Positions 1-8,793 of a stretch of 64,000 nt of DNA are shown here, piece by piece. The position numbers and the translations under genes are program-made. The stretch is from an uncultured Spirochaetaceae bacterium. GTDB lineage: Bacteria > Spirochaetota > Spirochaetia > Sphaerochaetales > Sphaerochaetaceae. The notes under the pieces are model-generated. The model ran no database searches, was not told where the DNA came from, and saw only the letters and a list, made by a program, of their open reading frames with translations. The stretch is taken from contig CALXQU010000008.1 of the NCBI GenBank assembly GCA_944390725.1, positions 26,601 to 90,600 of the forward strand, in the 5' to 3' direction. The first letter of the stretch is position 1. Every line of letters starts with the position of its first letter.

Positions 1-459
1 GCGTCCTCCGTCAAGCTCGTGCGGATAGGAATTCAGAAGCCGCTGCTCAAGCCCTACGACATCCATGACTTCCTTTACCCGTTCCAGACGTTCATTAGCA
101 TCATGGACTCCATTTATCTCAAGCGATACTTCGATAAGATGCCTCACATCCATCCTTGGATTGAGCGACGAATACGGATCCTGGAAGACTATCTGCATAT
201 CCTTGCGTATTTCCTTGAGCTGTTTCTTGGAATAGCGCACGATATCATCTCCCTTGAAAAGGACTGTCCCCGCCGTAGGCTCATGAAGCCTGAGGATAGC
301 TCGGCCTGTCGTGCTCTTTCCGCAGCCTGACTCTCCAACAAGGCCTAAAGTCTCACCTTTATCAACTGCAAATGAGACATCATCAACGGCATATAATATT
401 CCATCCTTGGTTGGAAAATATTTCTTTAGATTCGATACTTCCAACAAATGCTCAGCCAT
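1..459 (-). CDS. Oligopeptide/dipeptide ABC transporter ATP-binding protein (DppF/OppF type), 3' end outside window
   Basis: Second ATPase subunit of a peptide importer; it hydrolyses ATP on the cytoplasmic face. Only 153 codons are in the window, and the reading frame runs off position 1 without a stop. Visible are Walker A GESGCGKST (about residues 42-50), the Q-loop FQDPYSSLNPRM (about 92-103) and ELDGGR at the cut edge, the OppF-type form of the ABC signature. The start ATG at 459 is preceded by a GGAGG site and lies 12 nt after the stop of the partner ATPase, so it is the last visible gene of the cyuA-dpp-like operon. Subunit type is confident; the transported peptide is not known. Confidence 0.9.
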   Translation of the reverse strand, partial: MAEHLLEVSNLKKYFPTKDGILYAVDDVSFAVDKGETLGLVGESGCGKSTTGRAILRLHEPTAGTVLFKGDDIVRYSKKQLKEIRKDMQIVFQDPYSSLNPRMDVRHLIEVSLEINGVHDANERLERVKEVMDVVGLEQRLLNSYPHELDGGR

Positions 460-471
460 CTGCCATCCTCC

Positions 472-1443
472 TTACTTCTTTCCAGCAAGAATGCACTTGA
501 CGATATGGCCAGGCTCGACCTGGACATCATCAGGACATGATTCCCCGCATCTATCCGTCGCATACGGACAGCGTGGCGAGAATGAACATCCCGCAGGAAG
601 AGCTGATGGATCAGGCGGAAGGCCATCGATTACCTTCAGCTCAGACTTCTCCTCCTCGATATCAGGAATCGAATCGAAAAGCCCCTCTGTATATGGGTGC
701 ATATGATTCCCATAGATCTGCTCGATACTGCCATACTCGACTATCTGGCCTGCATACATGATGGCGACGCTGGAGCATATCTCCGCCACGACGCCAAGAT
801 CATGGGTAATCAGGATCATCGCTGTCCGGTACTTCTCCTTAAGCTGGTTCATGAGATTGAGAACCTGGGCCTGGATGGTCACATCAAGCGCAGTCGTAGG
901 CTCATCGGCGATAAGGAGCTTAGGGTTGCATGAAAGCGCTATTGCGATTCCGACGCGCTGTTTCATTCCTCCCGAGAACTGGTGTGGGTAATCATCGAAC
1001 CGGTCTTTCCTGATTCCTACCACTTCAAGCATGGCCTCAGCACGCGAACGGAGTTCCTTCTTATCGCAATCGGTATGGAGACTGATCATCTCCTCTATCT
1101 GCCTGCCTACTGTCATGACAGGATCGAGTGATGTCATGGGGTCCTGGAATATCATGGCGATATCCCGCCCGCGGATTTCCCTCATCTCCTTGCGGCTGAG
1201 CGTGAGGATATCCCGGCCCTCGAACATGATTTCTCCGGATTTGATGGAGGAGGAGACTTCCGGAAGTATCCTCAGTACGCTCAATGCCGTCGTCGTCTTA
1301 CCAGCGCCGGTCTCCCCGACGAGGCCAAGGGTCTCACCCTGCCTTATGGCAAGATCAAGTCCTCTGACTGCCTTTATTTCTTTATTGGACGAGGTATATG
1401 ACACTGAGAGATCTTTGATTTCAAGAATAGTGCTGTTTTCCAT
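472..1443 (-). CDS. Oligopeptide/dipeptide ABC transporter ATP-binding protein (DppD/OppD type)
   Basis: First ATPase subunit of the peptide importer, 323 aa. Walker A GETGAGKTT is at about residues 43-51, followed by a Q-loop FQDPMTSLDP, signature FSGGMKQRV, Walker B LLIADEPTTALD and the H-loop. The C-terminus has the Cys-containing oligo_HPY extension (CSFSPRCPY) typical of OppD/DppD. An upstream in-frame start at 1500 would overlap the permease gene; ATG at 1443 with a GAGGA site, 10 nt after the permease stop, is preferred. Co-transcribed with the neighbouring permeases. Confidence 0.92.
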   Translation of the reverse strand: MENSTILEIKDLSVSYTSSNKEIKAVRGLDLAIRQGETLGLVGETGAGKTTTALSVLRILPEVSSSIKSGEIMFEGRDILTLSRKEMREIRGRDIAMIFQDPMTSLDPVMTVGRQIEEMISLHTDCDKKELRSRAEAMLEVVGIRKDRFDDYPHQFSGGMKQRVGIAIALSCNPKLLIADEPTTALDVTIQAQVLNLMNQLKEKYRTAMILITHDLGVVAEICSSVAIMYAGQIVEYGSIEQIYGNHMHPYTEGLFDSIPDIEEEKSELKVIDGLPPDPSALPAGCSFSPRCPYATDRCGESCPDDVQVEPGHIVKCILAGKK

Positions 1444-1453
1444 TTCCTCATTC

Positions 1454-2308
1454 CTAATTTCTAAGCTTCGGGTCAAGAGCGTCCCGCAGTCCATCTCCAA
1501 GCGAGTTCAGGCAGAATACTGTTATCGCAATCGCGACAGCAGGAGGTACCATCATATATGCGTATCCCCTGATATATGCCCTGACATCCGAAAGCATCGA
1601 ACCCCATTCAGGAATCGGCGGCTGGAGTCCCAGCCCGACGAAGCTGAGTCCTGCGACAGTAAGGATTGCCGTAGCTACACCGAATGTCGCCTGTACGAGA
1701 ATCGGCGCAAGGCAATTCGGGATGATGTGCTTAGTGATTATGATGAAATCATTCGTACCGACAGCCCTTGCAGCCTCGATATATTCCTGGTCCTTGATGG
1801 AAAGGATCTCAGCCCTTATAAGGCGTGCATAGCTTGGTACTGTCGATATCCCGGTAGCGATCATCAGGTTGATGATGCTAGTACCGAAAGCGGCGACAAT
1901 GGCCAATGCAAGCAGGACCGAAGGAATCGAGAGCAGGATATCCATGCATCGCATGATGACGTTATCGACCCTGCCGCCATAGAACCCGGCAATAGCACCG
2001 AGAATCCCGCCAGCCAGCAATGCGACTCCGACAGCCACGAATCCTACGCTCAGGGATATCCTTGACCCATATATGACCCTGCTGAATATATCGCGTCCAT
2101 ACTGGTCTGTACCAAACCAATGCTCAGAGCTTGGCTTCTGCAGGATGTTCGTCAGATTCTGCTCCGAATAGGAATATGGTGCGATAAGATCCGCAAATAC
2201 AGCTATGAGGAACAAAATCAGCAGGATGAAGAGGCTTGCGAATGCGACTTTGTTCTTCTTGAGCCTCGTCCATGTCTCTTGGAATTTGGAATTACCTCTA
2301 CCTTGCAT
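1454..2308 (-). CDS. Peptide ABC transporter permease (DppC/OppC type)
   Basis: Inner-membrane subunit, 284 aa. It has an N-terminal OppC_N-like segment (basic stretch, then a transmembrane helix from about residue 22, ending FADLIAPYSY) and a BPD_transp_1 core with the EAARAVG coupling motif for the ATPases. The short DQYGRDIF motif typical of DppC is present. The start at 2308 overlaps the end of the dppB-like gene by 11 nt, which indicates translational coupling. Confidence 0.92.
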   Translation of the reverse strand: MQGRGNSKFQETWTRLKKNKVAFASLFILLILFLIAVFADLIAPYSYSEQNLTNILQKPSSEHWFGTDQYGRDIFSRVIYGSRISLSVGFVAVGVALLAGGILGAIAGFYGGRVDNVIMRCMDILLSIPSVLLALAIVAAFGTSIINLMIATGISTVPSYARLIRAEILSIKDQEYIEAARAVGTNDFIIITKHIIPNCLAPILVQATFGVATAILTVAGLSFVGLGLQPPIPEWGSMLSDVRAYIRGYAYMMVPPAVAIAITVFCLNSLGDGLRDALDPKLRN

Positions 2309-3302
2309 TGCTCTGCTCCATATTCTTCAGGGATTTCTTCATCTTCATATGCGCCAGGAAACTGCTAGACGAGCTCTTGAATGCCGCCTTGACACGCGGA
2401 TCGACGAACGCATATGCGATATCTATGACCAGATTGGTCAATGCGACCACCATCGCCACGCAGAGCACTCCACCCATGACCAATGGATAATCCCTGTTGG
2501 TTACCGCGGTCACAAGAAGCCTGCCGAAACCCGGGATCAGGAAAATCGTCTCCGTCACGAATGCTCCGCCGATTAGGGCTCCGAACTGGAGGCCGATTGT
2601 CGTCAATATCGGCAGGACCGCATTCTTCAGAGCATGGTTGACAATCACCTTGAACTCCTTCTGCCCTTTGGCCCGCACCGTACGTATATAATCAAGCCTG
2701 ATGACCTCAAGCATGCTGGACCTGGTCATCCTTGCGCAAATAGCACAAGGCTGCATCCCCAATGCAACGACAGGCATTATCATCTGGGAGAACGTCGAGA
2801 ATCCCGATGATGGCAGCCATTGGAGATGGATCGAGAACAATAGGATCATCGACAATGCCAGGACGAAAGCCGGGACGGACATGCCAAGCATCGCGAATGA
2901 CATCACGATATTATCGAATACCGAATACTGCTTTACAGCTGCGATGATGCCTATGGGGACTCCTATCAGAACGCCTAGGAGGACAGAAAGGCCTGCCAGC
3001 TTCAGCGTATTCGGGAAGTACTGCGTAATCTGATAGGAAACGCTGATATTCGACCTGTACGAATTCCCGAAATCGAAATGGAAGACTATATCCTTGAGCC
3101 AAGTAAGATACTGGACCAGGAACGGCTTATCCAGTCCAAGCTCTATGCGCTTTGCCTCAACGGCTTCTGCTGTCGCGCCTTCTCCCAATGCCAGCTGCGC
3201 CGGATCTCCAGGAGCAGCATTGATTATCGCGAAGACAAAGAATGAAACCAATAGCAATGTCGGAATCAAGAACAATATCCGCCTTATGATATACCTGACC
3301 AT
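2298..3302 (-). CDS. Peptide ABC transporter permease (DppB/OppB type)
   Basis: Inner-membrane subunit, 334 aa. Typical DppB N-terminus (MVRYIIRRILFLIPTLLLVS) with the first membrane helix, then PGDPA, a periplasmic segment and the BPD_transp_1 core (YIRTVRAKG coupling loop, GGAFVTETIF, PGFGRLL). Separated from the upstream binding-protein gene by 63 nt that hold a perfect hairpin, so its expression may be set below that of the binding protein. Confidence 0.92.
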   Translation of the reverse strand: MVRYIIRRILFLIPTLLLVSFFVFAIINAAPGDPAQLALGEGATAEAVEAKRIELGLDKPFLVQYLTWLKDIVFHFDFGNSYRSNISVSYQITQYFPNTLKLAGLSVLLGVLIGVPIGIIAAVKQYSVFDNIVMSFAMLGMSVPAFVLALSMILLFSIHLQWLPSSGFSTFSQMIMPVVALGMQPCAICARMTRSSMLEVIRLDYIRTVRAKGQKEFKVIVNHALKNAVLPILTTIGLQFGALIGGAFVTETIFLIPGFGRLLVTAVTNRDYPLVMGGVLCVAMVVALTNLVIDIAYAFVDPRVKAAFKSSSSSFLAHMKMKKSLKNMEQSNAR

Positions 3303-3327
3303 AATCTCAGCTCCTGCTTGGCATCAT

Positions 3328-3353
3328 CCTTTCCTGCCGTTTGGCAGGAAAGG
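3328..3353 (-). promoter_or_regulatory. Intercistronic stem-loop between binding protein and permease genes
   Basis: A perfect 11-bp inverted repeat (CCTTTCCTGCC / GGCAGGAAAGG) with a 4-nt loop sits in the 63-nt gap between the peptide-binding-protein stop and the permease start. No T-run follows on the minus strand, so a partial attenuator or an mRNA 3'-end stabiliser fits better than a full terminator. Confidence 0.75.
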
Positions 3354-3365
3354 AGTGCATTTCCC

Positions 3366-4904
3366 TTACTGATTCGCCGTTACCTTCCACCACTCGTGAT
3401 AGCCTGTAGGCTTGAGGACGGAAGCGAAGTCTATACCGGCCTTGCCAGACCAGCAGTCCACATAATAGAGGACAGGAACCCACCACTTGCCATCCTGTAC
3501 CGTGGTCTGGATTTCCTTATAGAGTTCTGCTCTTACCGCAGGATCCGTAGATGAACGCGCATCTTCTATCATCTTGTCCATCTCAGGGCTGTTCATCCAG
3601 CAATAACCGCCGGTTGCACCGTTGCAGCTCGAATGGAATGTCGTCGTAATCTGGGAATTCGCATCCGGAGTTGCGCAATACCATGTACCGACGAAGATAT
3701 CGTAGTTGCCATTGGCATAGTACGTACCGGACATCGTTGTCTTATCGCCTGTTACGATATCAACATCAATCCCAACCTGATTCAGATATTCCTTGAGCAT
3801 GGTACCTACACTTGTCACATCGCTTCTTGTATCGATAACGAGCGTAAGCTTGAGCTTGTTGGAATCATTGTATCCAGCTGCAGCAAGAAGTTCCTTCGCC
3901 TTTTCCGGATTGTATTCATTGGCCGGCGTCTCGGCCGCGATGCTGAATGTGACATTAGGAGAGAGGATAGCAGTCGCGACCTTGGCATTTCCAAGGAATG
4001 TGGCATTCGTGATAGCAGCAGTGTCAACTGCGTATGCGATTGCATCACGGACATTCTGGTCAGCAACGGCAGGAGACTGGTAGTTCATGCCGATATAGAT
4101 CAGGCCATATGTGTTTGCACGCACGACATTGTAGGCAGGATTGCCTTCGAATCTTGCTACATCTATTGCAGCCAGAGGTGCGATATCGACTTCGCCAACC
4201 TCAAGCTGATTAGCCCTCGAAGTGCTATCTGGAATCTCATAGAAGACCAAGGTCTTGAAATATGGAGCATTGCCATGGTACTCCTCGTTCCTTTCCAGCG
4301 TCACGCATACACCCTGCTCCCAGGAAGAGAACCTATAAGGACCTGTTCCAATTGGATGGAGCTGATAGCTGTCTCCACCTTCAGTTACCGCCTTCTCGCT
4401 GAGGATTCCAGTCTGGACAGCAGTAAGGCCGGCAAGGAATGCGCCATTGGAGGCCTTGAGTACGATGTTGAACTCATAATCGCCAAGCACGTCAACGCTT
4501 GAGATGTCACCGACGAGGTAATCCATCGATGTCCCGATTCCCCTCTCAAGGGAGAACTTGACATCGGATGCCTTCATCTCATCGCCATTGTGGAACTTGA
4601 TTCCCGGCTTGATGACAAAATGGTAAGTAACATCATCTGTCTGCTCGAATGACTCTGTTATCGTATTGCATACGATGTTGCCGGCTTCGTCATATGTAAG
4701 CAGGGGTTCATAGATATTCCCATAGACGTTTCCGCTGTACCTGTCCACGGTTGTCCTTGGGTCAAGTCCTCCGATATTGCTTTCAAGAGCTATCCTAAGA
4801 GTATCCGATACCTCAGGAGCTGCCTCACTCTGGCCACCGGCATACACACTGCAGATAGCCAATACCGAAATAAGGACCGAAAGGAAAATCTTTGCTTTCT
4901 TCAT
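3366..4904 (-). CDS. Peptide ABC transporter solute-binding protein (SBP family 5)
   Basis: Periplasmic or envelope-anchored peptide-binding protein, 512 aa. A signal peptide (basic MKKAK, hydrophobic core) ends in VYAGGQSEAAP; there is no cysteine at the expected lipobox position, but the AGG-x-S-E motif recurs in other binding proteins of this window. The mature part has SBP_bac_5 features: LDPRTTVD, NIYEPLLTYD, a KFHNGDEM motif, GTGPYRFSSW, and NPEKAKELLAAAGY near the middle. A strong AAAGGAG site precedes the ATG. It follows cyuA by 37 nt on the same strand. Ligand unknown; the cyuA neighbour suggests cysteine-containing peptides (inference). Confidence 0.92.
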   Translation of the reverse strand: MKKAKIFLSVLISVLAICSVYAGGQSEAAPEVSDTLRIALESNIGGLDPRTTVDRYSGNVYGNIYEPLLTYDEAGNIVCNTITESFEQTDDVTYHFVIKPGIKFHNGDEMKASDVKFSLERGIGTSMDYLVGDISSVDVLGDYEFNIVLKASNGAFLAGLTAVQTGILSEKAVTEGGDSYQLHPIGTGPYRFSSWEQGVCVTLERNEEYHGNAPYFKTLVFYEIPDSTSRANQLEVGEVDIAPLAAIDVARFEGNPAYNVVRANTYGLIYIGMNYQSPAVADQNVRDAIAYAVDTAAITNATFLGNAKVATAILSPNVTFSIAAETPANEYNPEKAKELLAAAGYNDSNKLKLTLVIDTRSDVTSVGTMLKEYLNQVGIDVDIVTGDKTTMSGTYYANGNYDIFVGTWYCATPDANSQITTTFHSSCNGATGGYCWMNSPEMDKMIEDARSSTDPAVRAELYKEIQTTVQDGKWWVPVLYYVDCWSGKAGIDFASVLKPTGYHEWWKVTANQ

Positions 4905-4941
4905 TGCTACTCTCCTTTTTTTCTAAGCAAATAGTCTCCAT

Positions 4942-6210
4942 TCAACCAAGCATGATGCTGACAATTTCCCGATCCACTTCCTTCATGCCATGGCCTCCCA
5001 ACCTGACAACCGCGGATATGGTGGAATCAGCATCAGCCTTTACGATACCTTCTCCATCTTCAAACCATTTATTCCTTACTGCCATGTCCCTCCCCAGCCA
5101 TCCGGCTTTAAGAGCAACGGCAATCTTGGATGCACATGAGGATTTGGCGCCATCACAAACGATTCCAGAAGCTGTCGCAAGCCCAGCCTCGAGCGTATGG
5201 CAGATGACATCAAATGGATATCCATCCATGAATTCGATACCGCATACTGCAGAAACACCGGCATTCACTGCACCGCAATATGCTGACAGGCATCCGATTC
5301 CATGCCTCTGGTAGATTGCAAGGAGATTCGAAAGCAGCAGCCCCCTGTACAGGATCTCATCAGGGATGGCCTTCTCCTTCGCATAGGTTATCAAGGGGAC
5401 GCTTACGGTAATCCCCTGGTTCCCGCTGCCGGAATTGATGATTACGGGAAGCTTGCATCCAGCCATCCTGGCATCGCTGCCGGCGGCGGCGAAGGCAGTC
5501 ACCCTATCTTCTATGCTATGGCTGCTGCTATACAATGACGCACCGACTTCTGCCCCGTATCCTCCTGCGATTCCGGTCTCGGCGATAGCCATATTATCAG
5601 CAATCTGCCTATCGAGGATTTCCTTCACGTCGGCAATATCAGCACTGGATGCGAAATCGTATATCGACCTTGCATTCATGACCCCATAATCGATATCGGA
5701 TTCCTCCTCATTGATTGCAGAGCTATACAGTACTTCAGAACCCTTCCTGATGAGGGTCACATTGGTATGGCCGTTCTCGATACGGACCTCTGCTGTCTCC
5801 TCTCCTGCACCCATCACGATATCAAGGAAGAAGCTCAGCGGAGATTCAACGACATCAACGGTTATCGCAGTTGAAGAGAGAACATCAAGTATCTTATCTG
5901 TGTCTCCGGCCCCGAGCACGCTCAGTATCCCAAGCTTCATGGAATAATCCTTTGCGACTATCCCGGCAGCCGCAGCTGCTTGAATGCCCCTTCTGCCATT
6001 GGTGAATGGAATAACCACGCTTTTGACATTCTTGACTATGTTGGAATTGCAGCTGATGGAAATCCACTCAGGACGTATTGGAAGATGGGAAGATGCCAAA
6101 GCCGATGCATATGCGACCGAAGCTGGCTCGGTGCATCCATAGGCAACCTGGAGTTCCTTCGCAAGAATCGCAATGAACATCTTATAGCTCTTATCCCTTA
6201 CGGGCATCAT
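4942..6210 (-). CDS. cyuA: L-cysteine desulfidase / UPF0597 family (CyuA-like)
   Basis: Predicted iron-sulfur enzyme that degrades L-cysteine to pyruvate, ammonia and sulfide; 422 aa, the usual family length. The N-terminal YGCTEPASVAYA motif is the family's characteristic GCTEP block; mid-protein NSGSGNQGI and the C-terminal CDGAKSSCASKI block, with conserved cysteines, also fit. The start is taken as ATG at 6210, preceded by GGAAGG at 6 nt; an upstream ATG at 6234 is less likely. First gene of a minus-strand operon with the peptide ABC transporter, behind a TTGACA/TAGTAT promoter and divergent from a GntR regulator. Exact substrate preference (cysteine versus serine) cannot be read from sequence. 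Confidence 0.85.
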   Translation of the reverse strand: MMPVRDKSYKMFIAILAKELQVAYGCTEPASVAYASALASSHLPIRPEWISISCNSNIVKNVKSVVIPFTNGRRGIQAAAAAGIVAKDYSMKLGILSVLGAGDTDKILDVLSSTAITVDVVESPLSFFLDIVMGAGEETAEVRIENGHTNVTLIRKGSEVLYSSAINEEESDIDYGVMNARSIYDFASSADIADVKEILDRQIADNMAIAETGIAGGYGAEVGASLYSSSHSIEDRVTAFAAAGSDARMAGCKLPVIINSGSGNQGITVSVPLITYAKEKAIPDEILYRGLLLSNLLAIYQRHGIGCLSAYCGAVNAGVSAVCGIEFMDGYPFDVICHTLEAGLATASGIVCDGAKSSCASKIAVALKAGWLGRDMAVRNKWFEDGEGIVKADADSTISAVVRLGGHGMKEVDREIVSIMLG

Positions 6211-6256
6211 TCCCTGCCTTCCGGCAACCATCAAGTATTGCCAATCGTATTCTCTG

Positions 6257-6302
6257 TGATATTATCAGTAATCATACTAAGTTGGCTTGCTACTGCTGTC
6301 AA
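6257..6302 (-). promoter_or_regulatory. Promoter of cyuA-peptide transporter operon with candidate GntR operator
   Basis: On the minus strand a perfect -35 TTGACA (6297-6302) is followed after 17 nt by TAGTAT (6274-6279). Downstream of the -10, at 6257-6267, is the palindrome TGATA-T-TATCA, a candidate binding site for the divergent GntR-family regulator. Promoter boxes are seen directly; the operator assignment is inference. Confidence 0.7.
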
Positions 6303-6443
6303 CTTAAATTTGAAAAGGAAACGAGGAAGGAAATATGATGGACAAATAGCCGTATATTCATTAGATGTAGATATCGCTGAAGTGAATTATAATCATTCAT
6401 ATAACAACTTGATGAACCATCTTTGGTACTAATTGGATAGGAA

Positions 6444-7109
6444 ATGGGTACAGGCAGATCTTCGATAAAGGAAACAATCTACAATGGCATAATCGATCTC
6501 ATCGGCAACGGGACCTTCAAACCCGGCGAGATCATAACGGAGAAAATGATTATCGAGCGATTCTGCTACAGCAAATCACCTGTCAGGGAAGCCATGCTTG
6601 AACTCTGCAAGGATGACATCCTCAAGAATATCCCAAGATGCGGGTACCAGGTTACCCAGATCACTCCAAAGACAATGCATGAAATCACTGAGATGAGGAT
6701 ACTCCTTGAGCTGTCCAATTTCAGGCAGATACGGGATAAGTACTCCCCTGCTGAAATCGAAGCCATCTTCGCGCCTATGGAGAAGGTCAGGAAAATCGAG
6801 AAGAAGAATACCTGGGAAGCAAACCAGAATAATCTCAGATTCCATACGGCGCTCGTCGAACTGTCCGGCAACAGTCTGCTGAAGGAAACACTGAAGAAGG
6901 TCCTTGATATGTATACGCGGGCATATGCCCAGATGTATATGGCAATGTCCTCAGTGCTTTCGCCTAAGCAGAATCACTATCACGACCTTTTCCTCAATGC
7001 GTGGAAAGCTGGCAATCTCGATGATGCGGAAGACTATCTGAAGAAAGACATACTTCTAGCAGAGAATGCCTTCACACCATATGCGGAAAGCACTATGGGC
7101 CTTGGCTGA
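6444..7109 (+). CDS. GntR-family transcriptional regulator (FCD-type effector domain)
   Basis: DNA-binding regulator, 221 aa. Residues about 1-70 form a winged helix (IKETIYNGIIDLI, then KSPVREAMLELCKDDIL, the conserved SPVREAL-type recognition segment). Residues about 80-215 resemble the all-helical FCD ligand-binding domain (EMRILLELSNFR, then RFHTALVELSGNSLL). It is transcribed away from the cyuA-peptide transporter operon across a shared intergenic region and is the obvious candidate to control it. The start ATG is preceded only by AGGAA at a tight spacing. Its ligand is unknown. Confidence 0.88.
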   Translation: MGTGRSSIKETIYNGIIDLIGNGTFKPGEIITEKMIIERFCYSKSPVREAMLELCKDDILKNIPRCGYQVTQITPKTMHEITEMRILLELSNFRQIRDKYSPAEIEAIFAPMEKVRKIEKKNTWEANQNNLRFHTALVELSGNSLLKETLKKVLDMYTRAYAQMYMAMSSVLSPKQNHYHDLFLNAWKAGNLDDAEDYLKKDILLAENAFTPYAESTMGLG

Positions 7110-7165
7110 GGAATCCAGCCTTCAGACGAACAGCCCATTGCCTGATATCCCAAATCCCAATCAAA

Positions 7166-7182
7166 TGCTGGTATGCCCAGCA
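7166..7182. terminator. Small hairpin between convergent gntR and MATE genes
   Basis: TGCTGG / CCAGCA with a 5-nt loop lies in the 83-nt gap between two convergent genes. The stem is only 6 bp and no T-run is evident, so terminator function is tentative. Confidence 0.35.
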
Positions 7183-7192
7183 ACAGGCCAGC

Positions 7193-8563
7193 CTACCACT
7201 CCCTTTGGGCGCGCTTACCTTCATTCATGGATTTCAATACGCCTACAGTCATGGGGATCGATATCGCGAAGGCGATGATATCAGCAAGAGGCTGGGCTAT
7301 CTGGATTCCCCAGAGGCCGATCAGCGGCGGCAGGATGAGGACAAGGGGTATGAGGAAGATGCCCTGCCTGGCAAAGCCGAGGATCGATGCCCTCCACATC
7401 TTCCCTATTGTCTGCAGCAGCATGTTGCTTATCGTAAGCCAGGATGAGAGGATCAGCGTAAAGCATCTTAAGCGCAATGCGACATCACCGATCTCGATGA
7501 CCTCGGGGTCTCCTTTGCGGAAGAACCCGATAATCGGCGATGCCCAGATGAATTCGATTACGGCCAGTACTAGGAGGACTATGGACATCGTCTTCACGCA
7601 GAACCAGAAGCTGTCCTTGACGCGCCTGTAGAGGCCGGCTCCGTAGTTGTAGCCGCATACAGGCTGGAAGCCCTGTCCGACGCCGATGAGTATGGAATTG
7701 GTGAAGTTCCCTATCTTGTTGGCGATTGCCATCGCAGCGATGGCCGCATCGCCATATGGCATGGCAGCGTTGTTGAGGCAGATCATCGCAACGGATGCAA
7801 CGCTCTGCCTGCACAGGGACGGCATGCCTCCGTTGGTTATCATGCCCAATGTCCTTCTGTCGAAACGGAACGAGCGTGGTCTTATCTTGACGGTACCGAT
7901 CCTTTCTGACAGTGCGAATAGTATTATGAAGCTGACAATCTGGCTTATGGCCGTGGCCAGCGCCGCTCCTGATATCCCCATATCGAATACGAAGATGAAT
8001 AGCGGATCGAGGAACAGGTTGAGGATTCCTCCTGTGGTCAGGCCTATCATGGCATAGAATGAGTTCCCTTCGAACCGCAGCTGGTTATTCAGGACAAGCG
8101 ATGAAGCCATGAAGGGAGCCGCGAGAAGTATCCAGAACATGTAATCCATCGCATATGGCAGGATTGTCGGGGACGAACCCAGGAATATGGATATCGGCTG
8201 GAGGAATACTATCCCTGCAACGGTAATCATGACAGAGAAGATGAGGGCTGAGAAGAATCCGGTGGAAGCAAGGACCTCCGCAGTCTGCTCATCATGCGCG
8301 CCTAGCCTCCTGGACATATTGTTCCCGCTACCTTGCCCGAAGAAGAATCCTATCGCCTGGATTATCGCCTGCAGCGACAGAGCCACGCCTACCGCGGCAG
8401 AAGCCTCCGTGGATATCTGCCCGACGAAGAACGTATCGGCAGCATTGTACAGCGTGGATATGAGATTGCTTATGACCGTAGGAACGGAAAGCACGAGGAT
8501 AAGCTTCCTTACAGGAGTCCTCGTCATCCTCTCGAACTGCTCTTCTACATTCTGTGTTCTCAT
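7193..8563 (-). CDS. MATE-family efflux transporter
   Basis: Multidrug/metabolite exporter of the inner membrane, 456 aa with about 12 predicted hydrophobic segments in two homologous halves. N-terminal TPVRKLILVLSVPTVISNL and the following YNAADTFFVGQI are MatE hallmarks, and GVGQGFQPVCGYNYGA marks the second half. The reading frame extends to a TTG at 8605, but the ATG at 8563 (MRTQNVEEQFERM) matches the start of the second MATE protein in this window (34284). Single gene, convergent with gntR. Substrate unknown. Confidence 0.88.
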   Translation of the reverse strand: MRTQNVEEQFERMTRTPVRKLILVLSVPTVISNLISTLYNAADTFFVGQISTEASAAVGVALSLQAIIQAIGFFFGQGSGNNMSRRLGAHDEQTAEVLASTGFFSALIFSVMITVAGIVFLQPISIFLGSSPTILPYAMDYMFWILLAAPFMASSLVLNNQLRFEGNSFYAMIGLTTGGILNLFLDPLFIFVFDMGISGAALATAISQIVSFIILFALSERIGTVKIRPRSFRFDRRTLGMITNGGMPSLCRQSVASVAMICLNNAAMPYGDAAIAAMAIANKIGNFTNSILIGVGQGFQPVCGYNYGAGLYRRVKDSFWFCVKTMSIVLLVLAVIEFIWASPIIGFFRKGDPEVIEIGDVALRLRCFTLILSSWLTISNMLLQTIGKMWRASILGFARQGIFLIPLVLILPPLIGLWGIQIAQPLADIIAFAISIPMTVGVLKSMNEGKRAQREW

Positions 8564-8793
8564 CGCTGCCGTCTTTCTACATAGGAGGGAGCCGGAATCC
8601 GGCAAAGCGGCCGGAATAGGCTGGCTGAATGTATTATCCTGAATGATAGCCCTGAATCTACGGAATGTCTAAGAATACTTGCAAGCAACGGATCTGGACT
8701 GCAATATCAAAAGGCATCTTGTTTCCTTGCATGATGTTTTTGTTCCATTCTTCACAGTTTGATTCTACAATAGGAAAAAGGAAGCGTGTTTTT

